This document shows, piece after piece, positions 9,105 to 16,436 of a stretch of 55,464 bases of DNA. The stretch's first letter is position 1. The number at the start of each line of letters is the position of its first letter. The notes beneath the pieces were generated by a model. That model saw only the letters and a list, made by a program, of their open reading frames with translations, was not told the DNA's origin and made no database searches. The stretch comes from Desulfosporosinus shakirovi (GTDB lineage Bacteria > Bacillota > Desulfitobacteriia > Desulfitobacteriales > Desulfitobacteriaceae). Position numbers and translations under genes: made by a program. The stretch lies in NCBI RefSeq assembly GCF_020595055.1, contig NZ_JAJDOO010000032.1:1-55464 (forward strand). Direction: 5' to 3'.

Positions 9105-10365
9105 TGGAAACTCCCTCCTTATTCTGCTTCATCATTTCATCTAATGCCTGGATACGTGTATCAAACTGTGCAGGAGAAAAGTTACGAGGATCAGTTTGGT
9201 CTCCATCAAAGCTTACATAGGGTAAATGATTTTCTTTTTGGAGCATATCAGCCGTTTCAACATTCAGAAAACTCATGAGCTTACAGCTTCTGTTCTGATG
9301 ATAAATAACACCGTCACACTTTCCTCCGCTAATTACGTCACTAAGAACCTTAACTTTGTTATCGAGACAAGTATTGATATAAATTCTAGTATAAGATTCC
9401 GCCATTGAACTCATATCCCCGGGTGTATAACTAAGATTCCACAAACCGGGATAAGCTGAACCTGTCATGATATCGCCAAGATTCTTTAATCCTTTAAACG
9501 TATGGCCAAGGTGCGGCCAAACAGCTATGCCCTCCCAAGTTACCCGCTTTTGTTCATTCCCTTTAAAGGCGAAGATCCCCTTATTAAGATTTTCTTCAAG
9601 TTCATCCGCAAACTTTTTAAACGTAATCTCCGCGTAGTCTTTGCTTCTTGCACAAACGATCAGGGCCATATAGTTGAAAAGATCAAAACCATTTAAAGGG
9701 GATGGTTTATGTCCTGACAAAGAAGCGATTCTGTTCCATTGGGCAACAGAACGTTGGGTTTGTTCCTGTACTTTTAAGAATTTGTCGTAGTCGAATTTCC
9801 TGCCGCAAATTTCCTCAAGCTGAGTAATAGCTTCCTTAAACTGTTCCGCAATATAATCCTTGGCATACTGTGGAATGGGCATTGTATGATTAAAGGGAAC
9901 ATCAATGATGATGCAAGGAATATTTAATTCAACGGCAAGATTCTCATACCACTTAAGCAATGTGTTACAAATGTTGTTACAGGTTATTACAAAATCGGGA
10001 AGCGGTATTCTTGCCGCTGGGGATTTTTCAAGCTTTTCCGGTGTTTTTCCTGTTAAAGCCTCTTGTTTCAAAAGTTCCATATAACCAAGATTCACTCTTG
10101 CATAAGAGCAAGTATCCAGGTTATAGCCTTTTTCATCGGCAACTTCAAGCACATCTAAGGCACCTTTTCTGGCCCCAATACCCGCAGCATGGGTTTCAGG
10201 ATATATCATCGCAACATCCATAGCCACACAAAACTCCGAAGGAGCAACAGATGCAGACCAACAAACAAGTTTTCCTTCTTTTTTTGCCCGTCTCGCTTCT
10301 TCATACAATTCTTCCTGATAGAAACCTAACAATTCTTTGGCACTCATATTTGTTGTATCAGTCAT
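9097..10365 (-). CDS. 2-hydroxyacyl-CoA dehydratase, alpha subunit (HgdA/LcdA/HadB type)
   Basis: The protein has 422 residues, typical for the larger subunit. Family features are APSEFCVAMDVAMIYPETHA near residue 45, CSYARVNLGY at 86 and CNNICNTLLKWYENLA at 129. The cysteines at 46, 86, 129 and 133 are candidate cluster ligands. A C-terminal segment (YHQNRSCKLMSF...PYVSFDGDQTDPRNF) is also family-typical. It forms the heterodimer with the overlapping downstream gene and is activated by the product of the upstream gene. Lactoyl-CoA, 2-hydroxyisocaproyl-CoA and aryl-lactoyl-CoA are the realistic substrates. Confidence 0.9.
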   Translation of the reverse strand: MTDTTNMSAKELLGFYQEELYEEARRAKKEGKLVCWSASVAPSEFCVAMDVAMIYPETHAAGIGARKGALDVLEVADEKGYNLDTCSYARVNLGYMELLKQEALTGKTPEKLEKSPAARIPLPDFVITCNNICNTLLKWYENLAVELNIPCIIIDVPFNHTMPIPQYAKDYIAEQFKEAITQLEEICGRKFDYDKFLKVQEQTQRSVAQWNRIASLSGHKPSPLNGFDLFNYMALIVCARSKDYAEITFKKFADELEENLNKGIFAFKGNEQKRVTWEGIAVWPHLGHTFKGLKNLGDIMTGSAYPGLWNLSYTPGDMSSMAESYTRIYINTCLDNKVKVLSDVISGGKCDGVIYHQNRSCKLMSFLNVETADMLQKENHLPYVSFDGDQTDPRNFSPAQFDTRIQALDEMMKQNKEGVSNE

Positions 10366-10383
10366 TTCTCATACCTCTTTCCT

Positions 10384-11169
10384 TTATATATTAGCTCCCC
10401 TAACTTCTTCGAAGGCAAATATAGCAGCTCCAAGGGCAGCTGTAATTTGTGGATTAGGAGCTACAATGACTGGTTTTTTCAGTTCTTTGCTGATTGCCCG
10501 GACAACCCCTAAATCTTTGGCGACACCCCCGCACATAACAATGTCCTCTTCCACCCCACATCGATAGGCAAGTCCACAGGCTTTGCTGGCAACTGACTGG
10601 TGAACCCCTGCAATAATATTCTCTTTAGCAACTCCGTTGGAAAGCTGAGATATTACCTCTGATTCTGCAAAAACTGTGCAAGTGCTGCTGACTGTGGCAG
10701 GTTCTGTTGCCCGAGCATCGTATTCTGCCATTTCATCAAGATTAACTTCCAGTACTCGTGACATAACATCGAGAAAACGTCCGGTTCCGGCGGCACATTT
10801 ATCATTCATAAAAAACTGCTTAACGCCGCCTTTACTGTCAAGTCTGATTGCCTTAACATCTTGACCGCCGATATCAATAATTAATTTTGCTGAAGGAACT
10901 AAAAAGAAAACTCCCTTAGCCTGACAACTGATTTCGCTAATTTGTTTGTGTGCTTCTTCCACAGAAGATCTTCCGTAGCCTGTAGCAATAATTTTAGCCA
11001 TGTCTTCCAATTTAAGACCTACTTTGGAAAGAGCTTCATCTAGTACACGTTTAGGTCCTGTCGAACCTGTTCCAATCTGAATGACTTCTCCAGCGATAAT
11101 ATTAACTCCATCTTCAAGTATGACAACCTTTGAGGATGAGGACCCAATATCAATCCCCATTGTAAACAT
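10384..11169 (-). CDS. 2-hydroxyacyl-CoA dehydratase activator ATPase (HgdC/LcdC type)
   Basis: The protein has 261 residues of the BadF/BcrA actin-fold ATPase family. The phosphate-binding loop GIDIGSSSSKVVILEDG is at residues 5-21. Two cysteines at 125 (DKCAAGTGRFLD) and 164 (SSTCTVFAES) match the spacing of the two residues per monomer that hold the bridging [4Fe-4S] cluster of HgdC. ATP hydrolysis drives one electron from ferredoxin or flavodoxin onto the dehydratase. The gene lies 18 bases before the alpha subunit and 20 after the CoA-transferase, consistent with co-transcription. Confidence 0.93.
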   Translation of the reverse strand: MFTMGIDIGSSSSKVVILEDGVNIIAGEVIQIGTGSTGPKRVLDEALSKVGLKLEDMAKIIATGYGRSSVEEAHKQISEISCQAKGVFFLVPSAKLIIDIGGQDVKAIRLDSKGGVKQFFMNDKCAAGTGRFLDVMSRVLEVNLDEMAEYDARATEPATVSSTCTVFAESEVISQLSNGVAKENIIAGVHQSVASKACGLAYRCGVEEDIVMCGGVAKDLGVVRAISKELKKPVIVAPNPQITAALGAAIFAFEEVRGANI

Positions 11170-11189
11170 CGATTAATCTCCCTTTTTGA

Positions 11190-12746
11190 TTATTTCTTCA
11201 AGTTCATTAGTTCTTCACTAAAAAGTCTTGAGTCCATAAGTTTAATATTTTTGTCAACCGTAGGGACAAAATCCATTAAATCTATAATTTGTGTTTGAAT
11301 ATCAATTCCGGGAGCAACTTCTATTAAGTTAAGTCCCTCTTCTTTTAATTCAAATACCGCTCTTTCTGTTATATATAAAACAGGTTGTTCAGTTTTAACC
11401 GCATATCTTCCACTAAATGTAACCTGTTCAACTTGTTTAATGAATTTCCTTTGCGTTCCTTCTTGTTCTATTATTAACTTGCCATCTTCAATTTTTTGTT
11501 TTAAACCTCTTGCTGTAAATGTACCGCAGAAGAATACTTTTTTAGCATTTTGGGTGATATTGATGAAACCACCACATCCCGGTATTTTGGGACCGAATCT
11601 GCTGACATTAATGTTACCCTTTTCATCACATTCAGCTAAGCCTAAAAATGCCATGTCCAGACCGCCGCCATCATAAAAATCAAACTGACTATTTTGGTCA
11701 ATAATAGCGTCAGGATTTAAAGTAGCACCAAATCTAGCTCCACCTTGAGGACTGCCCCCTATTGCCCCTGATTCAACAGTTAAAGTCATATAACTTGCTA
11801 TTTCTTCTTCACTTGCAACTTGAGCAACATACTCAGGTGTTCCTACACCTAAATTAACAACTGTATCCTTTACTAATTCCATAGCTGCTCTTCTGCCAAT
11901 AACTTTTTTAATAGTCAATGGGGTTATTTCAACATTACCTTCAGGTGCTCTTACTTCCCCGCAAAGTGCTGGATTATATTCATGTCCAACACTTTGTTCA
12001 TGATCTTTCATATCAACTACTTCTACAACAGCATGAACATAAATGCCTGGTATTTGTACCAGTCTGGGGTCTAAAGTACCACCTTTTACAACCTTTTCCA
12101 CTTGAACAATTACTTTTCCACCATTATTTATAACTGCTTGTGCTATAGATGTAACCTCAATAGTAGCTACTTCTTTTTCTAGGGTTACATTACCATACTC
12201 ATCCGCATAAGTACCTCTAAGGAAGGCGATATCTATAGGAAATGCTTTGTAGAAAAGCTTTTCTTCATTGCCGATTTTTATAACTTCTACCAAATCTTCT
12301 GTCGTCCTAGCGTTTATTTTGCCTCCGCCATTTCTTGGATCAACAAAAGTACCTAATCCAACATGTGTAATTGTACCAGGCCTATGACCCGCAGCATCTC
12401 TAATAACATATTCCAAAGCACCTTGTGGTAAATTATAACCTTCACATTTATTAGCTAGACACAGTTCGCCTAACTTTGGAGCAGTATTTAAATGACCTGC
12501 TATTACTCTTTTAACCAAACCTTCGTGAGCAAAATGATCACCGCCTGTGCCGTTCCTGCTGCCTTGTGATGCTGGATAAAACAAAGTTATATTTTGAGGA
12601 TAGCCAGTCTCTAAAAATTTCTTTTCTATAACCTTAAAAAGTGCTTCCGGAAGACTATTTCCAACAAATCCACTGGTACAAAGAGTGTCCCCATCTTTAA
12701 CTAAATCAACAGCCTCTTCTGCTGTAAGAATAATAACCTTCTTCAT
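11190..12746 (-). CDS. pct: acetate/propionate-type CoA-transferase (Pct/YdiF family)
   Basis: The protein has 518 residues with the two fused halves of a class I CoA-transferase. The catalytic glutamate is expected at residue 325 in TVESGAIGG, very close to the active-site position I recall for the Clostridium propionicum propionate CoA-transferase. The oxyanion region GGGFINITQNAKKVFF is also conserved. It would load CoA from acetyl- or propionyl-CoA onto lactate or another short 2-hydroxyacid, the first step before dehydration. The start is set by TTGGAGGAGGACAAAT. It is preceded by a 476-base non-coding stretch with strong secondary structure, so it may also be controlled apart from the acyl-CoA dehydrogenase upstream. 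Confidence 0.88.
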   Translation of the reverse strand: MKKVIILTAEEAVDLVKDGDTLCTSGFVGNSLPEALFKVIEKKFLETGYPQNITLFYPASQGSRNGTGGDHFAHEGLVKRVIAGHLNTAPKLGELCLANKCEGYNLPQGALEYVIRDAAGHRPGTITHVGLGTFVDPRNGGGKINARTTEDLVEVIKIGNEEKLFYKAFPIDIAFLRGTYADEYGNVTLEKEVATIEVTSIAQAVINNGGKVIVQVEKVVKGGTLDPRLVQIPGIYVHAVVEVVDMKDHEQSVGHEYNPALCGEVRAPEGNVEITPLTIKKVIGRRAAMELVKDTVVNLGVGTPEYVAQVASEEEIASYMTLTVESGAIGGSPQGGARFGATLNPDAIIDQNSQFDFYDGGGLDMAFLGLAECDEKGNINVSRFGPKIPGCGGFINITQNAKKVFFCGTFTARGLKQKIEDGKLIIEQEGTQRKFIKQVEQVTFSGRYAVKTEQPVLYITERAVFELKEEGLNLIEVAPGIDIQTQIIDLMDFVPTVDKNIKLMDSRLFSEELMNLKK

Positions 12747-13222
12747 ATTTGTCCTCCTCCAATGTTATCCTCAGTGATATAACCTGCCCCGCAAATTGCG
12801 GGGCATTTAAACAGTACAAATAAAAAGGGTAAGGAACTGCTCATCAATAAAAGCTAACTCAGAACTTCCGGCTTTTATCTGTTATTTAGACTTGATCAAG
12901 TCAGGACTAAAGGCATTTAGCCGGCCGGAAGGACCTGAGTACCAAAAAATTACTTAGAAAGATACTTAAAGCTCTTAATATAATATTCAAAAAATTTTGG
13001 CTTAAGTATACGACTAGTCTATCTTGATAAGTACTCAGAAGGATCAATTTTCTGTTTTAAAGCAAACATGAACACGATATCGTCCCTGTCTTAATAAGTA
13101 ACTGAGAAAAAACACTATGGGTGATCGATAAGAGCGTAATAACAGCGACGTAATGGAGACGTGTATTAATTCTACTTGCTGCCTTAGATTCATATTGCAA
13201 ACTATTTGGTGGGAATGTTTTC
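12747..13222 (-). other. structured non-coding region upstream of pct
   Basis: No gene is visible in these 476 bases. They hold a perfect hairpin (TGCCCCGCAA/TTGCGGGGCA, 12785-12805). They also hold a longer element in which CTCAG (12858-12862) pairs with CTGAG (12935-12939) and CTTCCGGC (12865-12872) with GCCGGAAG (12924-12931). The apex of the long element contains the perfect palindrome GACTTGATCAAGTC at 12889-12902. Its ACTTG half-sites resemble those of the MarR-type operator at 15249, but with tighter spacing. The region could be a cis-acting RNA, an operator or both; I see no known riboswitch consensus. Confidence 0.55.
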
Positions 13223-13405
13223 TTAAAAATAGTCCTCTGCATAAAGGTTTATAAATCCACAATTTAAACAAACAAATTTTATGATGTTTTGGCTTTGCGG
13301 ATTAACAACCACTTCACTATTCTCAATTAAGGTAAATACATCATCTCTTGTTTTGATATCCACCTGTTTTATTTGTCCTGAATGACAAGCAATACACTCT
13401 TTCAT
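13223..13405 (-). CDS. 60-residue zinc-ribbon-like protein
   Basis: The ORF has a good ribosome site (GAAAGGAGAAAT before ATG). The product has two CxxC pairs, CIACHSG at residues 4-10 and CLNCG near residue 48. They are separated by about 40 residues and would form one small zinc ribbon or rubredoxin-like fold. The middle (TLIENSEVVVNPQSQNIIKF) looks like beta strands. It lies between the acyl-CoA dehydrogenase and pct in the same orientation, inside an acyl-CoA operon. No family name is recognised; a role as a small redox or regulatory partner would be a guess. Confidence 0.65.
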   Translation of the reverse strand: MKECIACHSGQIKQVDIKTRDDVFTLIENSEVVVNPQSQNIIKFVCLNCGFINLYAEDYF

Positions 13406-13625
13406 ATTTCTCCTTTCTACATAACGATATCACTCCATAAACCGTCGTTTTGTCTTTATATTTCCTTCTTCATCATTCAACCTCGAATTTATGGAAATCT
13501 CATAACTCAAAATGGAAAGTGATTAAAAGAGCAATCACGATAAAACCGTGGTGTTTTAATACGAAAATATCTAAGTGTATTCATTCTGCCTTCTGCCATA
13601 AACGCAAATCTATTATATTGGGGAT

Positions 13626-14768
13626 CTAATCTTTAAAAATTTCTCCAGCAATAATCATTCTCATTATTTGATTTGTTCCTTCATAGATCTGAGTTATCTT
13701 AGAATCTCTCATCATTCTTTCAACATGATAATCCTTCATGAAGCCATTTCCACCAAGCATCTGAACGCATTCTACAGTTACATGCATGGCTGCATCTGTA
13801 CAAGCCATTTTTGCCTTAGCTGCTGAAACTGAATAAGGTCTTCCTGCTTGTTTATCGAGAACTCCTTTATACAATAGATACTTCGCTTGTTCAATTTCAA
13901 TTGCTAATTCAGCCATTTTAAATGCTAAATACTGATTCTTAAATAAAGGCTTGCCAAACTGTATTCTTTCTTTCAGATATTTTACCGCACAATCATATGC
14001 TCCTTCTGCAAGACCAAGTCCTTGTGCGGCGACTCCGAATCTCCCACCATCAAGAGTTTTCATTGCTATCCCAAAACCTTTTCCCTCTTGTTTTACTAAG
14101 TTTTCAGCTGGGACGATACAGTCTTCAAAAAGCAGTTCTGAAACTTTAGTTGCTCTTATCCCACATTTGTTTTCAATAGTGCCTATTGAAAATCCCGGGA
14201 AACTTTTTTCAAGAATAAACGCTGATAATCCTTTTGTTCCTTGACTTAGATCCGTTGAAGCAAATACTAAGAAGGTCTCTGATAGAGGGCCATTTGTAAT
14301 GAAGCATTTGGAACCATTTAATATATAGTGATCTCCATCTTTTACAGCTCTAGTTCTTACACCTGCTGCATCTGAGCCCGCATTTGGCTCAGTTAATCCG
14401 AAAGAGCCAAATTTCTTTCCGGAACATACATCCGGGAGATATTTTTTCTTTTGTTCCTCTGAAGCGTTTTGATATATTCCGCCTGCACAGAGAGAGGTAT
14501 TTACAGAATATGAGATACCAACAGCACTATGCACCTTGGAAATTTCTTCTACGGCTAAGATGTAGGATAAATAATCTCCGTCGGAACCACCATATTCTGA
14601 TGGGAACGGTAAGCCCAATAAACCCATCTCACCCATCTTCTTATAAAGATCTACAGGAAATGTACTAGTTTCGTCGCTCTCAAGTACGATAGGTAAAAGT
14701 TCCTTTTGTGCAAAATCCCTAGCCACTTTCTGAATCATTTCTTGTTCTTCTGATAACTGAAAATCCAT
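13626..14768 (-). CDS. acyl-CoA dehydrogenase (candidate acryloyl-CoA / enoyl-CoA reductase)
   Basis: The 380-residue protein has the short-chain acyl-CoA dehydrogenase layout. The FAD-binding motif is GSFGLTEPNAGSDAAGVRT, and the C-terminal signature QIYEGTNQIMRMIIAGEI contains the catalytic glutamate (YEGTNQ). It resembles butyryl-CoA dehydrogenases, and in this context it would reduce the enoyl-CoA made by the dehydratase, for example acryloyl-CoA to propionyl-CoA. No etfA or etfB gene is next to it, unlike many clostridial operons, so its electron-transfer flavoprotein must be encoded elsewhere. It is the first intact gene after the operator-bearing promoter at 15245. Confidence 0.9.
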   Translation of the reverse strand: MDFQLSEEQEMIQKVARDFAQKELLPIVLESDETSTFPVDLYKKMGEMGLLGLPFPSEYGGSDGDYLSYILAVEEISKVHSAVGISYSVNTSLCAGGIYQNASEEQKKKYLPDVCSGKKFGSFGLTEPNAGSDAAGVRTRAVKDGDHYILNGSKCFITNGPLSETFLVFASTDLSQGTKGLSAFILEKSFPGFSIGTIENKCGIRATKVSELLFEDCIVPAENLVKQEGKGFGIAMKTLDGGRFGVAAQGLGLAEGAYDCAVKYLKERIQFGKPLFKNQYLAFKMAELAIEIEQAKYLLYKGVLDKQAGRPYSVSAAKAKMACTDAAMHVTVECVQMLGGNGFMKDYHVERMMRDSKITQIYEGTNQIMRMIIAGEIFKD

Positions 14769-15238
14769 CTTAATTGCCTCCTCCTAAATTTTAAACAGCC
14801 TCTCGGCATTCGCTGAGGCAGTCGGGACAAGGGTTTCCTTGATCCAACTTTATTGCATCCTCCCACTTTTAGTGGGAGGATATTTGTTTTTATCGAGCTA
14901 AACTGGAAATTCACGTGGAATAAATAGTTTTCCGATGTGCCTATAAACGTCTAACAACACATGACTCTCTCAAAACGTCCTCATAATTGAATGGCAAGGG
15001 AACCAACTCTATTAAATTTAGGGTGTCGCTTTGAAACCTATACTTATTTCTCACCAACGTATCAAGATTCCGTTCTCCTACTTCTCGCGAGCATTGTTCC
15101 GGCGGAATCTTCACCGTTGCCTATGATGACTGTCCTCTACTTAAATATAGGTTCAGTTGATGTTTCCATATCGCATACTAGAATCCAATATCCCCTCCTT
15201 AAATTTTCAATTTAGTTTAATATTCAAAAGCTTTTGAT
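14769..15238 (-). other. long structured leader of the acyl-CoA operon
   Basis: About 470 bases separate the predicted start of transcription from the acyl-CoA dehydrogenase start codon. They contain a perfect 11-bp hairpin (ATCCTCCCACT/AGTGGGAGGAT, 14857-14881) and a perfect 9-bp stem (AAGATTCCG/CGGAATCTT, 15064-15111) around a GC-rich loop. A strong Shine-Dalgarno (AAGGAGGGG, 15192-15200) is followed only by decayed reading frames. Confidence 0.5.
14941..15169 (-). pseudogene. decayed reading frame of unknown family
   Basis: Within the leader the minus strand reads METSTEPIFK, a stop, then RTVIIGNGEDSAGTMLARSR. After a one-base shift it reads LDTLVRNKYRFQSDTLNLIE and onward to a stop at 14941. 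The composition is protein-like, but a stop and a frameshift break it. A strong ribosome site stands 20-30 bases upstream. I do not recognise the family. It may be the relic of a former first gene of the acyl-CoA operon. Confidence 0.35.
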
Positions 15239-15244
15239 AATTAA

Positions 15245-15273
15245 ATATTACTTGCTAGCAAGTATTTTGTCAA
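15245..15273 (-). promoter_or_regulatory. promoter of the acyl-CoA operon with palindromic operator in the spacer
   Basis: On the minus strand TTGACA (15268-15273) and TAATAT (15245-15250) are exactly 17 bases apart. The perfect 16-bp palindrome TACTTGCTAGCAAGTA (15249-15264) fills the spacer and touches the -10 box, so a bound dimer would block RNA polymerase. The same arrangement recurs at 16015-16043. The MarR gene next to it is the natural candidate for the binding protein. Confidence 0.8.
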
Positions 15274-15485
15274 CAAATAAATATGTATAAATATAGTATT
15301 TCAGACTTAAAGTTCCTCTGAGAAATTTCAAGTTAAATTAGCTATTAAGCTGCTAACTACACTATGACGTCTCTTTTGAGGCATATTAAACTCCAGCCCA
15401 CGATAGTCTTGGGTTGAAATAGGACAATGTTGGATTTTTATTTTAAGGAAATCATGGCTTCAGCTCTGAAGCTTTGTAAACTTGA

Positions 15486-15515
15486 TTGACAAGATTAATA
15501 GGTTTGAAATATAGT
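15486..15515 (+). promoter_or_regulatory. promoter of the MarR gene
   Basis: TTGACA (15486-15491) and TATAGT (15510-15515) are 18 bases apart, about 35 bases before the start codon. No copy of the operator palindrome overlaps it, so autoregulation is not evident. Confidence 0.6.
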
Positions 15516-15550
15516 GGTTTATATAACTAAAAAATAGAGGTGCTATAATT

Positions 15551-15955
15551 ATGGAAATGACTGAATGTATTAATTTCTTACTGACTCAGGCACAACAAAA
15601 AGTTTTTAAATGTTTAAAGTCGGAACTTGAACCGTTTAACGTAACGCCTGTGCAATATGGAGTGTTACAATGTCTTTGGGATAAGGGCAGTCAAAACCCC
15701 AAGCAAATTGGGAATGTTTTGGGTTTAGATAGTTCAACTATCACTGGAATCCTTGATAGATTGGAAAACAAAGCATTGATTATGAGGAATACTTGTAAAG
15801 GAGATCGGCGAACCATTAATGTTGAATTAACTGAAAGGGGATTCAAATTGCGTGATCCAATAGGTAAAATTGTTGAAGAAGTAAATATAGAAGTATTAAA
15901 ACAATTTAGTTCAGAAGAACAAACTCAATTAAAGAAATTTTTAGAGCGAATTTAA
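15551..15955 (+). CDS. MarR family transcriptional regulator
   Basis: The 134-residue protein has the MarR winged-helix layout. Helical dimerisation segments lie at both ends, a helix-turn-helix near residues 55-80 (PKQIGNVLGLDSSTITGILD), and a wing with the conserved DRR (CKGDRRTINVELTERG). It is divergent from the acyl-CoA operon and upstream of a co-directional thioesterase gene. Matching palindromes sit in both target promoters. MarR proteins often release DNA on binding an aromatic acid or an acyl-CoA, so an acyl-CoA pathway intermediate is a reasonable but unproven ligand. The ribosome site is AGAGGTGCTATAATT. Confidence 0.9.
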   Translation: MEMTECINFLLTQAQQKVFKCLKSELEPFNVTPVQYGVLQCLWDKGSQNPKQIGNVLGLDSSTITGILDRLENKALIMRNTCKGDRRTINVELTERGFKLRDPIGKIVEEVNIEVLKQFSSEEQTQLKKFLERI

Positions 15956-15974
15956 ACTACAATTATAAAAAAGA

Positions 15975-16000
15975 CTGGCTGAAGAAAGCCTATTTTTTTT
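15975..16000 (+). terminator. weak terminator after the MarR gene
   Basis: A short GGCT/AGCC stem is followed by a run of eight T (15993-16000). Confidence 0.5.
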
Positions 16001-16014
16001 AACAGATTATTTTG

Positions 16015-16043
16015 TTGACAAACTATTTGTTAGCAAGTATTTT
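16015..16043 (+). promoter_or_regulatory. promoter toward the thioesterase gene with operator in the spacer
   Basis: TTGACA (16015-16020) and TATTTT (16038-16043) are 17 bases apart. The spacer holds TATTTGTTAGCAAGTA (16024-16039), which differs from the perfect palindrome at 15249 at two positions. The first 30 bases of the two promoters agree at 24 positions in the same register but on opposite strands. The next gene in this direction is the FlK-like thioesterase at 16437. Confidence 0.7.
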
Positions 16044-16124
16044 GACACACGGAACTATTCACTATGTTCTATTGCGCCAGGGTGGGATTCCAGTGTCAAA
16101 TTGGTCATAATCTAAGGTAGACAC

Positions 16125-16160
16125 AAAAAACCTTCCCAGTCTCGAAAGCCCAGGAAGGTT
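16125..16160 (-). terminator. leftward-facing terminator inside the thioesterase leader
   Basis: AACCTTCC (16129-16136) pairs with GGAAGGTT (16153-16160), with additional inner pairs. On the minus strand it is followed by TTTTTTG; on the plus strand there is no T-run. It would stop transcripts running leftward toward the MarR gene. The rest of 16161-16436 shows no gene. Confidence 0.6.
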
Positions 16161-16436
16161 TCTCCAATGAACGGCGTTGTTACGTTTTGCCATTTTATTC
16201 ATAATATTCTAAATTAATTATTTCACATAGCAGGAAGTAAGCAGAAAGTATAGAATATTCAACGCTATAGGTAGCTCTTGACCACTAGAAAACTTTACTA
16301 AACGTTGGTTCGATCTCTTTACTTAAGAAAATCAAAAAAATTTAATTTATACTTTTAATTTACGCTAATGACATTAATTGATTTGCTTAATAAAGAATAC
16401 TTAGATAGATTCACTTTAAATTAAGGAGGGTTTCAA

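Noticed and set aside
13044-13271. Leftward frames of 60-75 codons after the zinc-ribbon gene
   Set aside because: Two overlapping frames with no ribosome site and low-complexity composition; one starts inside the zinc-ribbon gene.
14991-15215. Rightward 74-codon frame in the acyl-CoA operon leader
   Set aside because: It has no ribosome site and lies opposite the decayed frame; it would be transcribed against the operon.
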